A stretch of 64,000 nucleotides of DNA, from assembly GCA_030544235.1 (NCBI GenBank), contig CM060463.1, positions 10,205,690 through 10,269,689 on the forward strand, read 5' to 3'. The stretch is from Lepturacanthus savala. Lineage: Eukaryota; Chordata; Actinopteri; Scombriformes; Trichiuridae. Every line of letters starts with the position of its first letter. Position 1 is the first letter of the stretch. Of the stretch, positions 62,050 to 64,000 are shown one piece after another. The position numbers and the translations under genes were made by a program. The notes under the pieces were generated by a model. It was not told the origin of the DNA and searched no databases. It saw only the letters and a program-made list of their open reading frames with translations.

Positions 62050-63905
62050 CTGATATCTGGTTCCATATGAAAAACTCTCCTCATACATAAAATGATGGGA
62101 TTTTTGCACACAAATACTAGAATGAAAATATGAATTATTCCAAAGAATACTTGCATTTCAGTAGCTGTGCACAAATGGCAAATGAGTTTTTCAACATGCA
62201 CTGACAGAAAAGCATGCAATAAATCATTTGACAAGTTTTAAATGCCCCGCAGATTGTCATAAATTCTTGATATATCCTACAAATTATCCAGTAATTTGTC
62301 CAACGTTCTAACAAATTGTGCAATATTTTCTAACACCCGATAAGGGTTTTCTTGTCTCATTAAATGGCATCATGATTAATACTTACTAAGTGTCACCACT
62401 GTGGAAAGTTGGTAACTTGCGAAAAAAAAGGCACTTCTTTCTCCTGTGTTGTGAAGCGCAAGGCTTCAGTTATGATCTCGTCGTAGATTCTTAAACGTCC
62501 CGTGTTTTTAGTGTCTTCTGTCTCCCAGCTTCTTCTTCTTCTTGAGGAGCAACCGGTGTGCCGTACGCAGTCTGATGTTCAACTGGACTTCTGCCTTGGT
62601 CTTCATCCACATCTGTCTTTGCTGTGACATAACCCTTTCTCCTCTCTGTGTATCTTTTACATCTTCACCTCATCATCACTCTCTCCTCCCCTCCCCTCCT
62701 CTCATTTCATCTCATTTCCGGCCCACTCATTTCTCCGTTTCTTTTTCTAAAAATACCACTATGATATGCATTTACAGTGAAAAACAAATAGGAAAGCCTT
62801 CATCAACAATCTACATAATGACACATACGGATCACACCAGATATCCTGCAGTTGCTGGACTGTTTATGTAACCACCAGACATCCCAGCTGCCCTGGCCTG
62901 TGAACTATGCGGTCAACTCATCAAGAAGAGAGTGACAATCACACCGAAAGAAACAGGAAATGCCATATGGATCCCAAATGTACTTATTTGTACTAAATAT
63001 AATAGTGAAATGGAACATTGTCTCATACCAGTTCAAACTCCAGGACTTAAGAGGAGTGACCTACATTACAAACTCCAAAATAAAGCAGTTCCACATGAAA
63101 GAGCAGGACCAAATTCTCCCACATATTATTGTGACAGTGATCAAATTCTACAGAGTGCATTAAACTGGAACCAACGCTAAGTGTAGCGTCAGCAATTAGA
63201 AAAAATCAAGGATGCAGCTGTATTCTTAAAATGGACTTTATGTGACAAAAAAAATCAACATGTATTTCAAAGGATTATGTTTTATCTACAGATCGAGATA
63301 AGATCTAATACTATCAGCTCTTTTTATTGTACCTCCTTGTGTGACACCATCAGAATGCTGAACAATGAGTATTGTTTCCATTGAAAAGAAGATATTGGTG
63401 CAAAACACACAGGGAGGTGAGGAACAGTGTGTTAGACAGAGGAACAGCGTTGAAGCCCACTGGAGAACAAGGAGGAAGAGGCTGTCAGGCCAAGGAGGAA
63501 GACTCAACGAGACAAAGCCTACCTCGTTTGCTTAGTCACCTCCACTCCAGCCCATCAAAGGAGTTATCCTTATCTGAGTAATGATACGCGTATTTAATAC
63601 ATGTATTTTACAGCACGATTACAACAGGACCCCTTGGGGTCCTAAGGATTAAGAGTCATCTCGATTATCCACAGATAAACACAATGCAGTTCACATAAAT
63701 GTCATCGGCCTGAAACAGATGTCCCGAGTTGTACCAGTGGCATCGTTGTCATGGAGACAGCATGACTACACATGACGTTATCTGTTATGATTCAAGATGT
63801 AACTTACATATCAGAGCAGGTCCTGGTTTTAGACTGGATGCAATCAATGCATCTCATAATTTATTTGATCAGAGCAAAAGTACATCTGATCTAACAAGAT
63901 TTCTC
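62050..63905. other. Upstream flank of the urocortin gene, no gene seen
   Basis: Should contain the non-coding first exon and promoter of the urocortin gene, but I could not locate them with confidence. Open frames at plus 62542-62871 and plus 62932-63180 have no family resemblance. Confidence 0.4.
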
Positions 63906-63911
63906 ATCTCC

Positions 63912-64000
63912 TATACCTGCTTATTCCTCATTAGAGTCGCAGGGGTCTGCTGGAGCCAATCCCAGCGCGTTATGGCGAGAGGCAGGGATACACCCCAGAT
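63912..64000 (+). repeat. Teleost dispersed repeat, cut by the window end
   Basis: CTCATTAGAGTCGCAGGGGT, then CTGCTGGAGCCAATCCCAGC and GCGAGAGGCAGGGATACACC follow the order of a very common fish repeat. The element continues beyond the window. Confidence 0.75.

Overview
The window is vertebrate nuclear DNA, almost certainly from a ray-finned (teleost) fish. It is AT-rich and mostly non-coding, with intron-split genes, many CA/GT microsatellites, small non-autonomous DNA transposons and decayed LINE copies of kinds common in teleosts. All four recognisable protein genes lie on the minus strand.

From left to right: an inositol hexakisphosphate kinase 2 gene (five coding exons, 3612-8094) with polyglutamine and acidic/serine expansions; about 16 kb of repeat-bearing DNA with two isolated exon-like pieces and a promoter-like patch near 24.6 kb; a tRNA-Phe gene (30004-30076) with a broken copy and a fainter relic; an intronless-CDS GPR22-type receptor (35415-36941) with an upstream ORF and probably a distant non-coding first exon near 46.3 kb; a gene-poor stretch with two internally deleted LINE relics and hAT-like MITEs; cidec, a lipid-droplet protein gene (five coding exons, 51849-55111); a possible unrecognised spliced gene (55.9-57.05 kb); a minisatellite of about 1.06 kb with a 46-bp unit (57.8-58.9 kb); and a urocortin-type CRH-family neuropeptide precursor (61566-61934). 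The window ends inside a dispersed repeat.

The genes do not form a pathway, but the linkage is informative. Human IP6K2 and UCN2 are close neighbours on 3p21.31 and CIDEC is on 3p25, so this looks like a 3p-type syntenic block. Human GPR22 is on 7q22, a region paralogous to 3p21 through the early vertebrate genome duplications. The receptor here may therefore be an old GPR22 duplicate, and the urocortin may be the UCN2 orthologue even though its mature peptide looks more like UCN3. These family and synteny statements are from memory; no database search was run.
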